From positions 1 through 22,911 of the forward strand of contig CAVFGN010000029.1 of the NCBI GenBank assembly GCA_963621965.1: a DNA stretch of 22,911 nt, in the 5' to 3' direction. This document shows, piece after piece, positions 7,516 through 15,391 of the stretch (its first letter is position 1; each line of letters begins with the position of its first letter). Source of the stretch: JAEELC01 sp963621965. GTDB lineage: Bacteria > Bacillota_I > Bacilli_A > Acholeplasmatales > Anaeroplasmataceae. Position numbers and translations under genes: made by a program. A model generated the notes under the pieces. That model was not told the origin of the DNA, made no database searches, and was given only the letters and a program-made list of their open reading frames with translations.

Positions 7516-9195
7516 TTGTCTTATGTTGCTTTATACAGAGCTTATAGACCACAAACTTTTGACGAAGTTTATGGACAAAAAGCTATAATTCAAACGTTAA
7601 GAAACGCAATAAAACTTAATAAAGTATCACATGCATACCTTTTTGCAGGACCTAGAGGTACAGGTAAAACTACATTAGCTAAAATTATGGCTAAAGCATT
7701 GTGTTGTGAAGACGGACCAAACGATAATTTTGATAATAATAGCCCAATATGTCAAGGTATCACAAAAGGGTCTATTTCTGATGTGGTTGAGATTGATGCT
7801 GCCAGCAACAACGGTGTTGATGACATTCGTAATTTGCGAGATAATGTTAAATTTCTACCGTCTACTTGTAGATATAAAATTTACATTATTGATGAAGCTC
7901 ATATGTTAACTGATCAAGCTTGGAATGCACTTTTAAAAACACTTGAGGAGCCACCAGCTTACGTTATATTTATATTAGCTACAACTGAACCTCATACAAT
8001 TCCAGCTACTATTTTATCTCGTTGTCAAAGATTTGATTTCCAGGGCCTTGAGACAAGTGAAATATCCGAACGTTTAAAAGAAGTATCTCTAAGCGAGAAT
8101 ATAAATATCACTGATGAAGCTATAGAAATAATTGCAGAACTTGCGGAAGGCGGTATGAGAGATGCCTTATCTTTACTTGACGCATCTATTTCTTATTCAG
8201 GAGATAAAGTTGATGCTAGTGATGTACTTGAGGTATCAGGTAATGTAAGTGATATTGATATTTTAAATATGATGAATGAAATATATAATAATAATGGCTC
8301 TCTTGCGTTAGATAATTTATCAAACGTTTTAAAACAAGGTAAAGAAATTTCAAAAGTAATAGCTGATTTCATCACTTTTTTAAGAAATGTATTACTATAT
8401 AAGATAGGTAAAATTAAGAGTGATAAATCAATCTATAAAAATTCCTTGTATATTTCATTTTCAAAAAGTATTTCTACAAATTTAATCTATAGTTATTTAA
8501 CACTATTAAATGATTGTTTAATTAATATTAAATACACAAACCAAAAGAAAGCTTTCTTAGAGGTTTGTATATTAAAGATGGCTGATAAAAATACTATAGA
8601 TTTAGAAGCACTACTTAGCAGGATTGATAGGCTTGAAGAAGAAATTAAGAATGTTAGAAATGTTAGTCACAAGCCTAGTGGTCCAGTCTTCTCACCTGAT
8701 TTAGAAGATAATATATATCCTGAAGTGATTAATAGAACTAATACAACAAGTGATTTTGATTATTCAAATTGTATTAGTTCGCTTGACTTAAACGAAGTTT
8801 TAAACAATGGTAATAAATTACTTAGAAATGAAGTTAGCAAGTTGTTAGCAGAAATAAAAAAAGATATACCACTTTTAAATAACGCTAATATTGTTTGTGT
8901 TTCAGATGAATCAATTATAGTTACTCTTCCTACTGAAGGCACATGTAATAGATTTATGAAAGATCCTAACTATTCTAATGTACTAAAACGTTTTAATGTA
9001 GATAATTATAATTTTAAGAATTTATATTTTATAAATACTTCTATGTGGGAGGAAGTATTTAAAGACTATATAGAAAAATTTAAAGCAGGGGATAAAAAAC
9101 CTGTTTTAGATAATCACAACATAAAAATATTCAAATATATTGAAAAAAAGGTAGATAAGCCTTATGACCCACTTGAAGAATTTTTTGATAATTAA
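7516..9195 (+). CDS. dnaX: DNA polymerase III subunit gamma/tau (559 aa)
   Basis: Clamp-loader ATPase of the replicative polymerase. The N-terminus YRAYRPQTFDEVYGQ is diagnostic. Walker A GPRGTGKT is at 45-52, Walker B with DEAH at 126-129 and the SRC finger at 168-170. The start is TTG, supported by GAGGTG seven bases upstream and by alignment of the N-terminus. The zinc module looks damaged: bacterial DnaX normally has one Cys followed by a C-x2-C-x2-C cluster, but here only C64 (with adjacent C63) and C79 remain. A run of seven A at 8856-8862 could allow -1 slippage to a stop after codon 455. ebfC follows by 11 bases. The C-terminal third is divergent, as expected of tau. Confidence 0.95.
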   Translation: MSYVALYRAYRPQTFDEVYGQKAIIQTLRNAIKLNKVSHAYLFAGPRGTGKTTLAKIMAKALCCEDGPNDNFDNNSPICQGITKGSISDVVEIDAASNNGVDDIRNLRDNVKFLPSTCRYKIYIIDEAHMLTDQAWNALLKTLEEPPAYVIFILATTEPHTIPATILSRCQRFDFQGLETSEISERLKEVSLSENINITDEAIEIIAELAEGGMRDALSLLDASISYSGDKVDASDVLEVSGNVSDIDILNMMNEIYNNNGSLALDNLSNVLKQGKEISKVIADFITFLRNVLLYKIGKIKSDKSIYKNSLYISFSKSISTNLIYSYLTLLNDCLINIKYTNQKKAFLEVCILKMADKNTIDLEALLSRIDRLEEEIKNVRNVSHKPSGPVFSPDLEDNIYPEVINRTNTTSDFDYSNCISSLDLNEVLNNGNKLLRNEVSKLLAEIKKDIPLLNNANIVCVSDESIIVTLPTEGTCNRFMKDPNYSNVLKRFNVDNYNFKNLYFINTSMWEEVFKDYIEKFKAGDKKPVLDNHNIKIFKYIEKKVDKPYDPLEEFFDN

Positions 9196-9206
9196 GGAGA
9201 AATAAT

Positions 9207-9509
9207 ATGAATCAAGCAGCAATGATGAAAATCAAAAAAATGCAAAAAGAAATGATGGAAAATCAAAAGAGAATTGAAGAGACTGTTTTTACAGGTACTT
9301 CTGCAGGAATTGCTACTGTACAAATGAAAGGTAATCACGAGGTAGTTGATGTTAAGATTGATGCGGATGCATTTGAATCTAAAGACGATGTAGATATGAT
9401 CAACGATGCTGTTAAAGCAGCTATTAATGACTGCATTAAGCAAATCGATAAGGCTCAAGAAGAGGCTATGGGCGGATTTGCAAATATGGGCTTAGGAGGC
9501 CTATTCTAG
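9207..9509 (+). CDS. ebfC: YbaB/EbfC family nucleoid-associated protein (100 aa)
   Basis: Small DNA-binding protein of the YbaB/EbfC (YaaK) family, a dimeric tweezer-like fold. The N-terminal amphipathic helix (MMKIKKMQKEMMENQKRIEE) and the strand GIATVQMKGNHEVVDVKIDADAF are typical, and the Gly/Met-rich tail (GGFANMGLGGLF) is standard. The SD AAGGAG is well spaced. The dnaX-ebfC-recR order is widely conserved in bacteria and supports the call. It ends three bases before the recR start. Confidence 0.95.
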   Translation: MNQAAMMKIKKMQKEMMENQKRIEETVFTGTSAGIATVQMKGNHEVVDVKIDADAFESKDDVDMINDAVKAAINDCIKQIDKAQEEAMGGFANMGLGGLF

Positions 9510-9512
9510 TAA

Positions 9513-10112
9513 ATGGATTATCCTAAACCTATAGAAGATTTAATAAATTCATTTATGTTATTACCTTCTGTTGGTAGAAAAACAGCAGAAAGATTTGCTT
9601 TATATGCCTTTTCTCATATGGATGAATCTCTATTACGTTCATTTGGTTCTAATTTGATAAATTTAAAATCAAATTTGTGTGAATGCCAAATTTGTCATAA
9701 TCTTGGCACAGGTAGTGTTTGCCAAATTTGTGCTGATTCTCTGCGCGACCCTTCTTCTATCATGGTTGTTGAGAGTGTTAAAGATTTATATGTGCTTGAG
9801 AATGTGGGTACATATCGAGGTGTTTACCACATAATAGGGGGTCTAATTGACTTTTCAAAGGGCGTAGGCGCAAACGATTTGCATATCAAAGATTTATTAG
9901 ATAGAGTTAAACAAAATAATGTAAAAGAGGTTATATTGGCTCTAAATACAACTCTTCAAGGAGAGACTACTGCAAGTTATATTAAAGCACTTCTTGAAGG
10001 GAATAACCTTAATGTTACACGCTTAGCTCATGGCATACCTCTTGGAGCTGACATATCATTTTCAGATGAAGTGACTATTAAGCAAGCATTTGAAGGAAGA
10101 ACTAAATTCTAA
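9513..10112 (+). CDS. recR: Recombination mediator protein RecR (199 aa)
   Basis: RecR acts with RecO (and RecF) to load RecA on gapped DNA. The helix-hairpin-helix segment LPSVGRKTAERFALYA is at residues 17-32. A zinc finger follows with C58, C61, C70 and C73. The Toprim domain starts at IMVVESVKDLYVLE and continues through GTYRGVYHIIGG. Length is normal. The ATG lies three bases after the ebfC stop; the nearest SD (AGGAGG) is inside the 3' end of ebfC at a longish spacing of about 13 bases, so translational coupling is likely. The stop overlaps the next gene by one base. Confidence 0.96.
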   Translation: MDYPKPIEDLINSFMLLPSVGRKTAERFALYAFSHMDESLLRSFGSNLINLKSNLCECQICHNLGTGSVCQICADSLRDPSSIMVVESVKDLYVLENVGTYRGVYHIIGGLIDFSKGVGANDLHIKDLLDRVKQNNVKEVILALNTTLQGETTASYIKALLEGNNLNVTRLAHGIPLGADISFSDEVTIKQAFEGRTKF

Positions 10113-10471
10113 TGGAAATCAAATTCTATAGTTATGCTAAAAGCGGAGATAAGAACTATTATAAATCAGATTTAGTTATTGAAAATAATAATTATTTCTT
10201 CATAGATAGTTCTAATACCGATTGTAAGTTAGTATTAAACAAAGATGAGTCTATAAATCTTTTTAGAAGTGGCGAGATTGAACAAGAATTGTATTTTGAA
10301 AAAGGTAAAAAAACAAAATCTAAGTATAAAACTTCGGCTCTTTCAATGGAACTTGAGATTTACACAAAAGATATTGTAATTAACTCTACTTCTATTCAAA
10401 TTGAGTACGACTCTTTTTATGATAATTTTTTAACTGATAGTTTTAAAATTGTTTTTCTAATTAAAAAATAA
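10112..10471 (+). CDS. DUF1934/YwiB-like beta-barrel protein (119 aa)
   Basis: Probably a member of the DUF1934 (B. subtilis YwiB) family, whose function is unknown. The protein is almost entirely alternating beta strand, and the central pattern LYFEKGKKTKSKYKT followed by MELEIYTKDIVI and IQIEYDSF resembles the family's signature strands. Its start overlaps the recR stop by one base (TAATG), indicating coupling to the dnaX operon. Context helps: in B. subtilis ywiB lies just upstream of argS and rpoE, and here rpoE is the next gene although argS is absent. The N-terminus has no signal peptide, so a cytoplasmic location is likely. Confidence 0.65.
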   Translation: MEIKFYSYAKSGDKNYYKSDLVIENNNYFFIDSSNTDCKLVLNKDESINLFRSGEIEQELYFEKGKKTKSKYKTSALSMELEIYTKDIVINSTSIQIEYDSFYDNFLTDSFKIVFLIKK

Positions 10472-10493
10472 AAATTTATTAAATTAATCATAC

Positions 10494-10522
10494 TTGAAAA
10501 AATGATAGCTATAAGGTAAAAT
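10494..10522 (+). promoter_or_regulatory. Promoter of rpoE
   Basis: The -35 TTGAAA (10494-10499) and -10 TAAAAT (10517-10522) are separated by exactly 17 bp. The predicted start is near 10529, about 26 bases ahead of the rpoE ATG. Confidence 0.75.
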
Positions 10523-10554
10523 ATTTTAGATACTTTTAATGGAGGGTATTATTT

Positions 10555-11061
10555 ATGAACAATTCATTGATTACTATTGCATACAATTTAGTAAGTGAAA
10601 GCGAAAAAGGTCTTGAAATTAACGAATTATTAAATAAAACATTAGAAACAGCTAATGTTGAAAAGACTGCTGAAGTACTTTCTAATTTATATATTGAAAT
10701 TTGTACAAGTTCTAAATTTATCTATTTATCTGATGAAGATGGATGTCGTTGGGACTTAAAGATTAGACATAGTCTTGAAGATTATGATAAGGATGGTTAC
10801 AAATTTGTTCAAACTGCTGATGACGAAAAGATTGATGATTTCACAGCTGTTGAAGAACATGAAGAAGTTGAAGCTGATGAGGCTGAAGAAACTTCAGATG
10901 AAACTCTTGAAGAAGAATCATTAGATGAAACTCAAGAAGAGGAAAATTACAATGATTCTGACAATTATTCCGATGATGACGATGATGACTACTTCCATGA
11001 TGATGACGAAGAGAAATATCTTAACACAATGGATGAATACGAAGATCAATACGATAGATAA
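10555..11061 (+). CDS. rpoE: DNA-directed RNA polymerase subunit delta (168 aa)
   Basis: The delta subunit of Gram-positive RNA polymerase promotes recycling and affects sensitivity to the initiating nucleotide. Residues 1-90 form the folded HARE-HTH domain, including the typical DEDGCRWDLKIRHS segment. The rest is an unstructured polyanion dominated by Asp and Glu with acidic runs such as DDDDDYFHDDDEE. This two-part architecture and length are diagnostic. The SD GGAGGG is strong. It has its own promoter and terminator. The usual neighbour pyrG is 6 kb downstream rather than adjacent. Because delta alters initiating-NTP sensing in B. subtilis, it may influence the pyrG promoter discussed below (inference). 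Confidence 0.93.
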   Translation: MNNSLITIAYNLVSESEKGLEINELLNKTLETANVEKTAEVLSNLYIEICTSSKFIYLSDEDGCRWDLKIRHSLEDYDKDGYKFVQTADDEKIDDFTAVEEHEEVEADEAEETSDETLEEESLDETQEEENYNDSDNYSDDDDDDYFHDDDEEKYLNTMDEYEDQYDR

Positions 11062-11062
11062 T

Positions 11063-11091
11063 AAAGTGGCTTAGGCCACTTTTTCTTTTTA
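11063..11091 (+). terminator. Intrinsic terminator of rpoE
   Basis: A perfect eight-bp stem (AAAGTGGC with GCCACTTT) with a TTAG loop is followed by TTTCTTTTT, two bases after the rpoE stop. Confidence 0.88.
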
Positions 11092-11194
11092 AAATGTCTA
11101 ATTTTTATTTGACTTTTTGAATTATTGATGTTGAATATTCAATATTAACGTTTTTTCTTGTTTCATGCTAAAATATAAAAAAGGGGATAAGAAT

Positions 11195-11401
11195 ATGAAA
11201 AATAAAGAAAATATTAATGATAAACAAAAAAAAGTTAAACGAGTACGCCCTAGTATATTTAGTGTTTTTAGTGAACGTAGGAAACTAAAAAAAAGAAAAG
11301 CAAAGAAAAAAGTTGGATATAACAAAGATGATGAAGAATTTATGGATTTAGTTTCTGATACTTATCTTCAAAGAGAAATAGAAAAAGATTTATTTGAATA
11401 G
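11195..11401 (+). CDS. Small charged protein of unknown function (68 aa)
   Basis: The product is not recognised. The first 45 residues are very basic (KQKKVKRVRPS, then ERRKLKKRKAKKK) and the last 20 are acidic (DDEEFMDLVSD, EIEKDLFE). I placed the start at 11195 because AAGGGG lies eight bases upstream; the in-frame ATG at 11165 has no SD. An extended -10 (TGCTAAAAT, 11166-11174) sits just ahead and would start transcription near 11181. The basic half may bind nucleic acid and the acidic tail may fold back on it, but this is inference from composition. No terminator is clear before the response regulator gene. Confidence 0.6.
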   Translation: MKNKENINDKQKKVKRVRPSIFSVFSERRKLKKRKAKKKVGYNKDDEEFMDLVSDTYLQREIEKDLFE

Positions 11402-11433
11402 ATAATTTTATAACCAAATTGCATTTTTTTTAT

Positions 11434-11461
11434 ATTTCTGTATATTTCACATTCATTTCAC
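11434..11461 (+). promoter_or_regulatory. Phased ATTTC direct repeats, candidate response-regulator site
   Basis: ATTTC occurs at 11434, 11444 and 11455, spacings of 10 and 11 bp (about one helical turn). The first two copies share TATATTTC and the last two share ATTTCAC. OmpR-family regulators bind such tandem half-sites. The repeats lie 84-111 bp upstream of the regulator gene, so autoregulation is possible. Confidence 0.4.
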
Positions 11462-11510
11462 AAAAAATAAATATATTAAATAAATTTATGTAATTATAAC
11501 CTAAAAAATT

Positions 11511-11519
11511 TGGTAAAAT
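11511..11519 (+). promoter_or_regulatory. Extended -10 promoter of the two-component operon
   Basis: TGGTAAAAT matches an extended -10 (TGn plus TAAAAT), 26 bases upstream of the ATG. No good -35 is visible, consistent with need for an activator. Confidence 0.5.
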
Positions 11520-11544
11520 TGTAATATAAATTGGAGATGATATT

Positions 11545-12207
11545 ATGTTTAAAATTGCATATGTGGAAGATAATAAGGATTTTTCAAGCTTAGTTATTGA
11601 ATATTTAAAAGCTGAAGGATATGAAATTGATCACTTTTTTACTGGTGAAGATGCGATTAAACATGCGAGTGAAAACTATGCATTATGGATTTTAGATATC
11701 ATGTTACCAGGAACTTTAAGTGGATATGATCTCATAAAAAAAGTTCGCGAATACTCAAGCACTATGCCTGTTATTTTTGTTTCAAGCAGAGATGAGGATA
11801 TTGATAGAGTTATGGGACTTGAACTTGGTGGAGACGATTATTTAGGTAAATCAAGTATTCGTGAACTTGTGCTAAAAGTTAAGAAATTACTTGATAGAGC
11901 TTATCCTAAGAAGGCTAATGTTAATAAGATTATTAACTATAATGAGTATCAAATTGATTTAGATAAACGTCAAGTAAGCCTAAACGGCGCCTTAGTTAAT
12001 TTAACAGCTAAAGAGTATGATCTTCTTACTTTTTTACTTGAAAACAAAGGAAAAGCATTCTCCCGCGACCAAATTCTTGATTCTGTTTGGGGAGATACAT
12101 ATTTTGGAAGCGATAGAGTTGTTGATGATTTAATGCGTAGACTCAGATCTAAGATGGATAAACTTAACGTTGAAACAATTTATGGATTTGGATATCGTTT
12201 ACTATGA
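11545..12207 (+). CDS. OmpR/PhoB-family response regulator (220 aa)
   Basis: DNA-binding response regulator of a two-component system. The receiver domain spans residues 1-115 with the acidic pair E8/D9, phosphoacceptor D51 in LWILDIMLPG, the switch Ser (80/81) in VIFVSS, and K102. The conserved K-P pair is altered: GGDDYLGKS has Ser after the Lys. The C-terminal winged helix (about 128-220) has TAKEYDLLTFLLENKGKAFS, DSVWGD, VDDLMRRLRSKM and the YGFGYRL end typical of OmpR/PhoB proteins. SD GGAGATG precedes the ATG. The stop overlaps the kinase start by four bases (ATGA), so the two proteins are coupled. The sensed stimulus is unknown. Confidence 0.93.
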   Translation: MFKIAYVEDNKDFSSLVIEYLKAEGYEIDHFFTGEDAIKHASENYALWILDIMLPGTLSGYDLIKKVREYSSTMPVIFVSSRDEDIDRVMGLELGGDDYLGKSSIRELVLKVKKLLDRAYPKKANVNKIINYNEYQIDLDKRQVSLNGALVNLTAKEYDLLTFLLENKGKAFSRDQILDSVWGDTYFGSDRVVDDLMRRLRSKMDKLNVETIYGFGYRLL

Positions 12208-13571
12208 AAAAAAGACATAAAATAACGACTCAACTAATCGAAGTATTTTTAATTGCAATTGTTATTTCTTTTGGCATGTTTTTAGGGCTTATTTACAATC
12301 AATTATCATCTATTAGTAGATCTATTGTACAAGCTCAATTAGAAAATTTAGTTGATTCTTATCAAAAAGAATGGTCTATTGGCGAAAAAATCGAACCAAA
12401 TGTTAATAGTGAAACCTATTTTATTCAAGGTAAAATAACTGAAAATATAGATAGTGGTAAACCATCAAATACGCTTTTAATTATTAATTATTCGGAAAAT
12501 ATAGGAGATCAAATAGGTAGTTCGAATTCAATTGATACATTCGTTTCAATGCTTGAAATAAAACCTACTACTAGCAAACAAGTTAGCCAAAACATTAAAG
12601 TCATAAACGGCGAAAAGATGATTTGTGACTACGCGACAAGCCAAGTTACAGAAAATTCTTATTATTTTGTAGTCTTTATGACACCTGTGTCTGCTACTAA
12701 CGAGACAAGAGAAATTATAATGCTTAAAATGTTAGCCTCTTTTACAGTAGCTTTTACAATTAGTGTATTAATTCTTATCGCTTGGTCAACAAACCACGTA
12801 AAACGTATTCAACTATTAGAACGACACATTTCAAACCTACCTAAAACTAATTATACTGAGGAATATTTAGATCAAGGTAATGATGAATTAAATAGTTTAT
12901 CAAAGTCCGTTGAAAATATGCGTAAAGAAATATTAAACAATGAGAACACTAAACAAGAAATATTGCAAAATGTAAGCCATGATATTAAAACACCAATTGG
13001 CGTTATTAAATCCTATGCGGAAGCTATGCAAGATGGACTTTTCTTAGATAAGGGGCCTAGCGTCATAATTAATCAAGCAGACATTTTGTACACTAAAACT
13101 AAACAACTTATCACTTATAACAAATTATCTTATCTAGCGAGTGACAAAGAATTTGAAGATGTAAATATGAAGCGTGTTATTGAGTCTGTTGTATCTAACT
13201 TATCTTTAAAAAGAATTGATATTGAATTTAAACTAGATTTAGAAAATGTCATATTTAAAGGCTATAGTGATAACTATGTAGTTGTAATAGAAAATATCGT
13301 AGAAAACGCAATTAGATATGCAAAAACGCTTATTTCTATCACACTAAAAGAGGACTATATTAAGATATATAACGACGGAGAACCTATTGAGGAGAAATTT
13401 ATAAACGAAGGCTTTAAACCTTATGAAAAAGGCTCAAATGGTCAATTTGGACTAGGTATGTCTATTGTATGCAAGACTCTTGACTACTTTGACTTTGAAC
13501 TTGAAGCTGTAAACGAAGAAGTTGGCGTAAGCTTTATTATTAAAAAGAAAAACATTAAAAAAATTCAATAA
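12204..13571 (+). CDS. Sensor histidine kinase (455 aa)
   Basis: Membrane kinase partner of the upstream response regulator. TM1 is at about residues 10-31 and TM2 at about 172-194; between them lies an extracytoplasmic sensor domain of about 140 residues that I do not recognise. A HAMP-like linker follows (198-245). The dimerisation helix has phosphoacceptor H259 in SHDIKTPIG. The ATPase domain has the N box ENIVENAIRYA (N364, N368) and G box GQFGLGMSIV (414-423). Domain order and spacing are normal for OmpR-linked kinases. The four-base overlap with the regulator gene shows cotranslation. No transporter or target operon adjoins it, so the regulon cannot be guessed from context. Confidence 0.93.
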   Translation: MKKRHKITTQLIEVFLIAIVISFGMFLGLIYNQLSSISRSIVQAQLENLVDSYQKEWSIGEKIEPNVNSETYFIQGKITENIDSGKPSNTLLIINYSENIGDQIGSSNSIDTFVSMLEIKPTTSKQVSQNIKVINGEKMICDYATSQVTENSYYFVVFMTPVSATNETREIIMLKMLASFTVAFTISVLILIAWSTNHVKRIQLLERHISNLPKTNYTEEYLDQGNDELNSLSKSVENMRKEILNNENTKQEILQNVSHDIKTPIGVIKSYAEAMQDGLFLDKGPSVIINQADILYTKTKQLITYNKLSYLASDKEFEDVNMKRVIESVVSNLSLKRIDIEFKLDLENVIFKGYSDNYVVVIENIVENAIRYAKTLISITLKEDYIKIYNDGEPIEEKFINEGFKPYEKGSNGQFGLGMSIVCKTLDYFDFELEAVNEEVGVSFIIKKKNIKKIQ

Positions 13572-13587
13572 GAATAGGCATTAAATA

Positions 13588-13616
13588 TTGCAACAAATTT
13601 AAAAATATAATATAAT
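13588..13616 (+). promoter_or_regulatory. Promoter of the serS T-box leader
   Basis: The -35 TTGCAA (13588-13593) and -10 TATAAT (13611-13616) are 17 bp apart. Transcription should start near 13623, just before Stem I of the leader. Confidence 0.75.
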
Positions 13617-13621
13617 TTAGG

Positions 13622-13833
13622 CAACCTATGAGAAAGAAAAGTAACTAGATTGAATACTTTTAGAGAGGCTATGGTTGGTGAAAATAGTCAGGATAAATTT
13701 AGTGAATCTACTTTTGAGGTAAACGTAATTCTACGAAACAGATATTAATTGAGAGCTGATATTTATATCAGAATTAAGGTGGCACCGCGATTTATTCGTC
13801 CTTAAGATTTTAAAAAGTCTTAGGGACTTTTTT
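13622..13833 (+). promoter_or_regulatory. T-box riboswitch leader, serine (UCU specifier)
   Basis: Senses uncharged tRNA-Ser and controls readthrough into serS. The Stem I features are present: AGTAA at 13640-13644, the distal segment AGAGAGGCT...GGTTGGTGAAAA, and the specifier-side GAA at 13704-13706 followed by TCT (13707-13709), a serine codon, then a purine. The T-box AAGGTGGCACCGCG is at 13776-13789. A terminator (13798-13833) pairs GTCCTTAAGA with TCTTAGGGAC and ends in six T. Pairing of the T-box bulge with the tRNA acceptor end would replace this terminator with the antiterminator. The specifier agrees with the downstream enzyme, so the assignment is well supported. Confidence 0.93.
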
Positions 13834-13850
13834 ATATATAGGAGTAAAAA

Positions 13851-15137
13851 ATGTTAGATATTAAATTTATAAGAGAAAATCCTGAAATTGTAAAAGAAAA
13901 TATTAAAAAGAAATTTCAAGATGAAAAATTACCTCTTGTTGATGAAGTAATTGCTTTAGATAAGAAAATTCGTGAAATCAAAACTGAGGTTGAAGGCTTA
14001 AAGGCTAACAAAAATAAAGCTAGTAGTGAAATTGGCAAATTAATGCGTGAAGGCAAAAAAGATGAAGCTAATAAGGTTAAAGAGTCTGTTAATGAATATG
14101 CACATAGAATTGACGAACTTGATCAAATGTTACCAGATTTAAATAAGTCTTTCTTAGAAAAAATGTATGTTATTCCAAATATTGTTGATTCTTCTGTTCC
14201 AGTTGGTAAAAACGATGAATTTAACGTTGAAAACGAGAAATTTGGTGAACCTGTTGTACCAGCTTATGAGATTCCTTTCCACGGAGACATTATGGAGCGT
14301 TTTTCAGGTCTTGATAAAGATGCTTCAGCTAGAACAAGTGGATATGGCTTTTACTATCTAATTGGAGATATTGCAATGTTACACTCAGCTATGCTTGCAT
14401 ATGCGCGTGACTTCATGGTTAAAGCAGGATTCACTTATTGTATTCCTCCATTCATGATTCATTCAGATGTAGTAAACGGCGTTATGTCTTTTGCGGAAAT
14501 GGAAAACATGATGTATAAGATTGAGGGCGAAGATCTTTATCTAATTGGTACAAGTGAACACTCAATGATTGGTAGATTTAAGGGACAAATCTTAAAGGAT
14601 ACAACATTACCTTTAACACTTACTTCTTATTCTCCTTGTTTTAGAAAGGAAGTAGGAGCTCATGGTATTGAAGAAAGAGGCGTATATAGAGTACACCAAT
14701 TTGAAAAAGAGGAAATGATTGTTGTATGTAAGCCTGAAGAATCAATGGAATGGTACAACAAATTATGGAAATTAACTGTTGATTACTTTAGAAGCCTTGA
14801 TGTACCTGTAAGAACTCTTGAATGTTGTACAGGCGACTTAGCTGATTTAAAGGTTAAGTCATGCGACGTTGAAGCTTGGTCACCACGTCAAAAGAAATAT
14901 TTTGAAGTTGGTTCATGTTCTACTCTAGGAGATGCACAAGCTAGAAGACTTGGTATTCGTTATAAAGATGAAGATGGTACTCATTTATGCCATACTTTAA
15001 ACAATACAGTAGTAGCTTCTCCTCGTGGATTAATTGCATTAATTGAAAATAATTATAACGAAGACGGTACAATTAGTGTTCCAGAAGCTCTTCAACCATA
15101 TATGTGTGGTAAGAAAGTTTTAAAGCCTACAAAATAG
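13851..15137 (+). CDS. serS: Serine--tRNA ligase (428 aa)
   Basis: Class II aminoacyl-tRNA synthetase charging tRNA-Ser. Residues 1-110 form the long N-terminal helical arm (charged coiled coil, starting MLDIKFIRENPEIVKENIKK), which contacts the long variable arm of tRNA-Ser. Motif 2 is visible as SPCFRKEVGAHGIEERGVYRVHQFEK; CTGDLADLKVKSCDVEAW and FEVGSCSTLGDAQARR lie before motif 3, LNNTVVASPRGLIALIENN. Motif 2 and motif 3 differ somewhat from the commonest bacterial forms (FRxEAGxxG and NGxxxAxxR), suggesting a divergent SerRS lineage, but no key Arg or Glu is obviously missing. SD AGGAG is well spaced and the T-box leader regulates the gene. It is followed by its own terminator. Confidence 0.96.
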   Translation: MLDIKFIRENPEIVKENIKKKFQDEKLPLVDEVIALDKKIREIKTEVEGLKANKNKASSEIGKLMREGKKDEANKVKESVNEYAHRIDELDQMLPDLNKSFLEKMYVIPNIVDSSVPVGKNDEFNVENEKFGEPVVPAYEIPFHGDIMERFSGLDKDASARTSGYGFYYLIGDIAMLHSAMLAYARDFMVKAGFTYCIPPFMIHSDVVNGVMSFAEMENMMYKIEGEDLYLIGTSEHSMIGRFKGQILKDTTLPLTLTSYSPCFRKEVGAHGIEERGVYRVHQFEKEEMIVVCKPEESMEWYNKLWKLTVDYFRSLDVPVRTLECCTGDLADLKVKSCDVEAWSPRQKKYFEVGSCSTLGDAQARRLGIRYKDEDGTHLCHTLNNTVVASPRGLIALIENNYNEDGTISVPEALQPYMCGKKVLKPTK

Positions 15138-15147
15138 TTAAAATTTA

Positions 15148-15177
15148 GAGATTTAGTTTAAAACTAAGTCTTTTTTT
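15148..15177 (+). terminator. Intrinsic terminator of serS
   Basis: A nine-bp stem (AGATTTAGT with ACTAAGTCT, one G-U pair) and five-base loop run into seven T, 11 bases after the serS stop. Confidence 0.85.
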
Positions 15178-15277
15178 AAAAAAGTTTAATTTAATAAAGA
15201 TAAGATAAATTTATTAATCTTTTTAAAAAGATGTATTTTCTTGTTTTAAATTTTGATATTTTAAAAAATCACAAAAA

Positions 15278-15286
15278 TGTTATAAT
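15278..15286 (+). promoter_or_regulatory. Extended -10 promoter ahead of a gene-free region
   Basis: TGTTATAAT is an extended -10 with consensus TATAAT at 15281-15286. No gene with an SD lies directly downstream. TTGATA at 15253-15258 is 22 bp upstream, too far for a standard -35. Confidence 0.5.
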
Positions 15287-15391
15287 TTGTTTGTCTTTTA
15301 GGTAGTGTAAAAAAGTTGATTTTACAACTTAATTATGTAATAATAATATTGCTCGTATGAGCAAACAAAAATAAATAAAAATTTTTTTCAT

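Noticed and set aside
11165..11197. Upstream ATG at 11165 as start of the small charged protein
   Set aside because: No SD precedes it and it overlaps the likely -10; the ATG at 11195 has AAGGGG at proper spacing.
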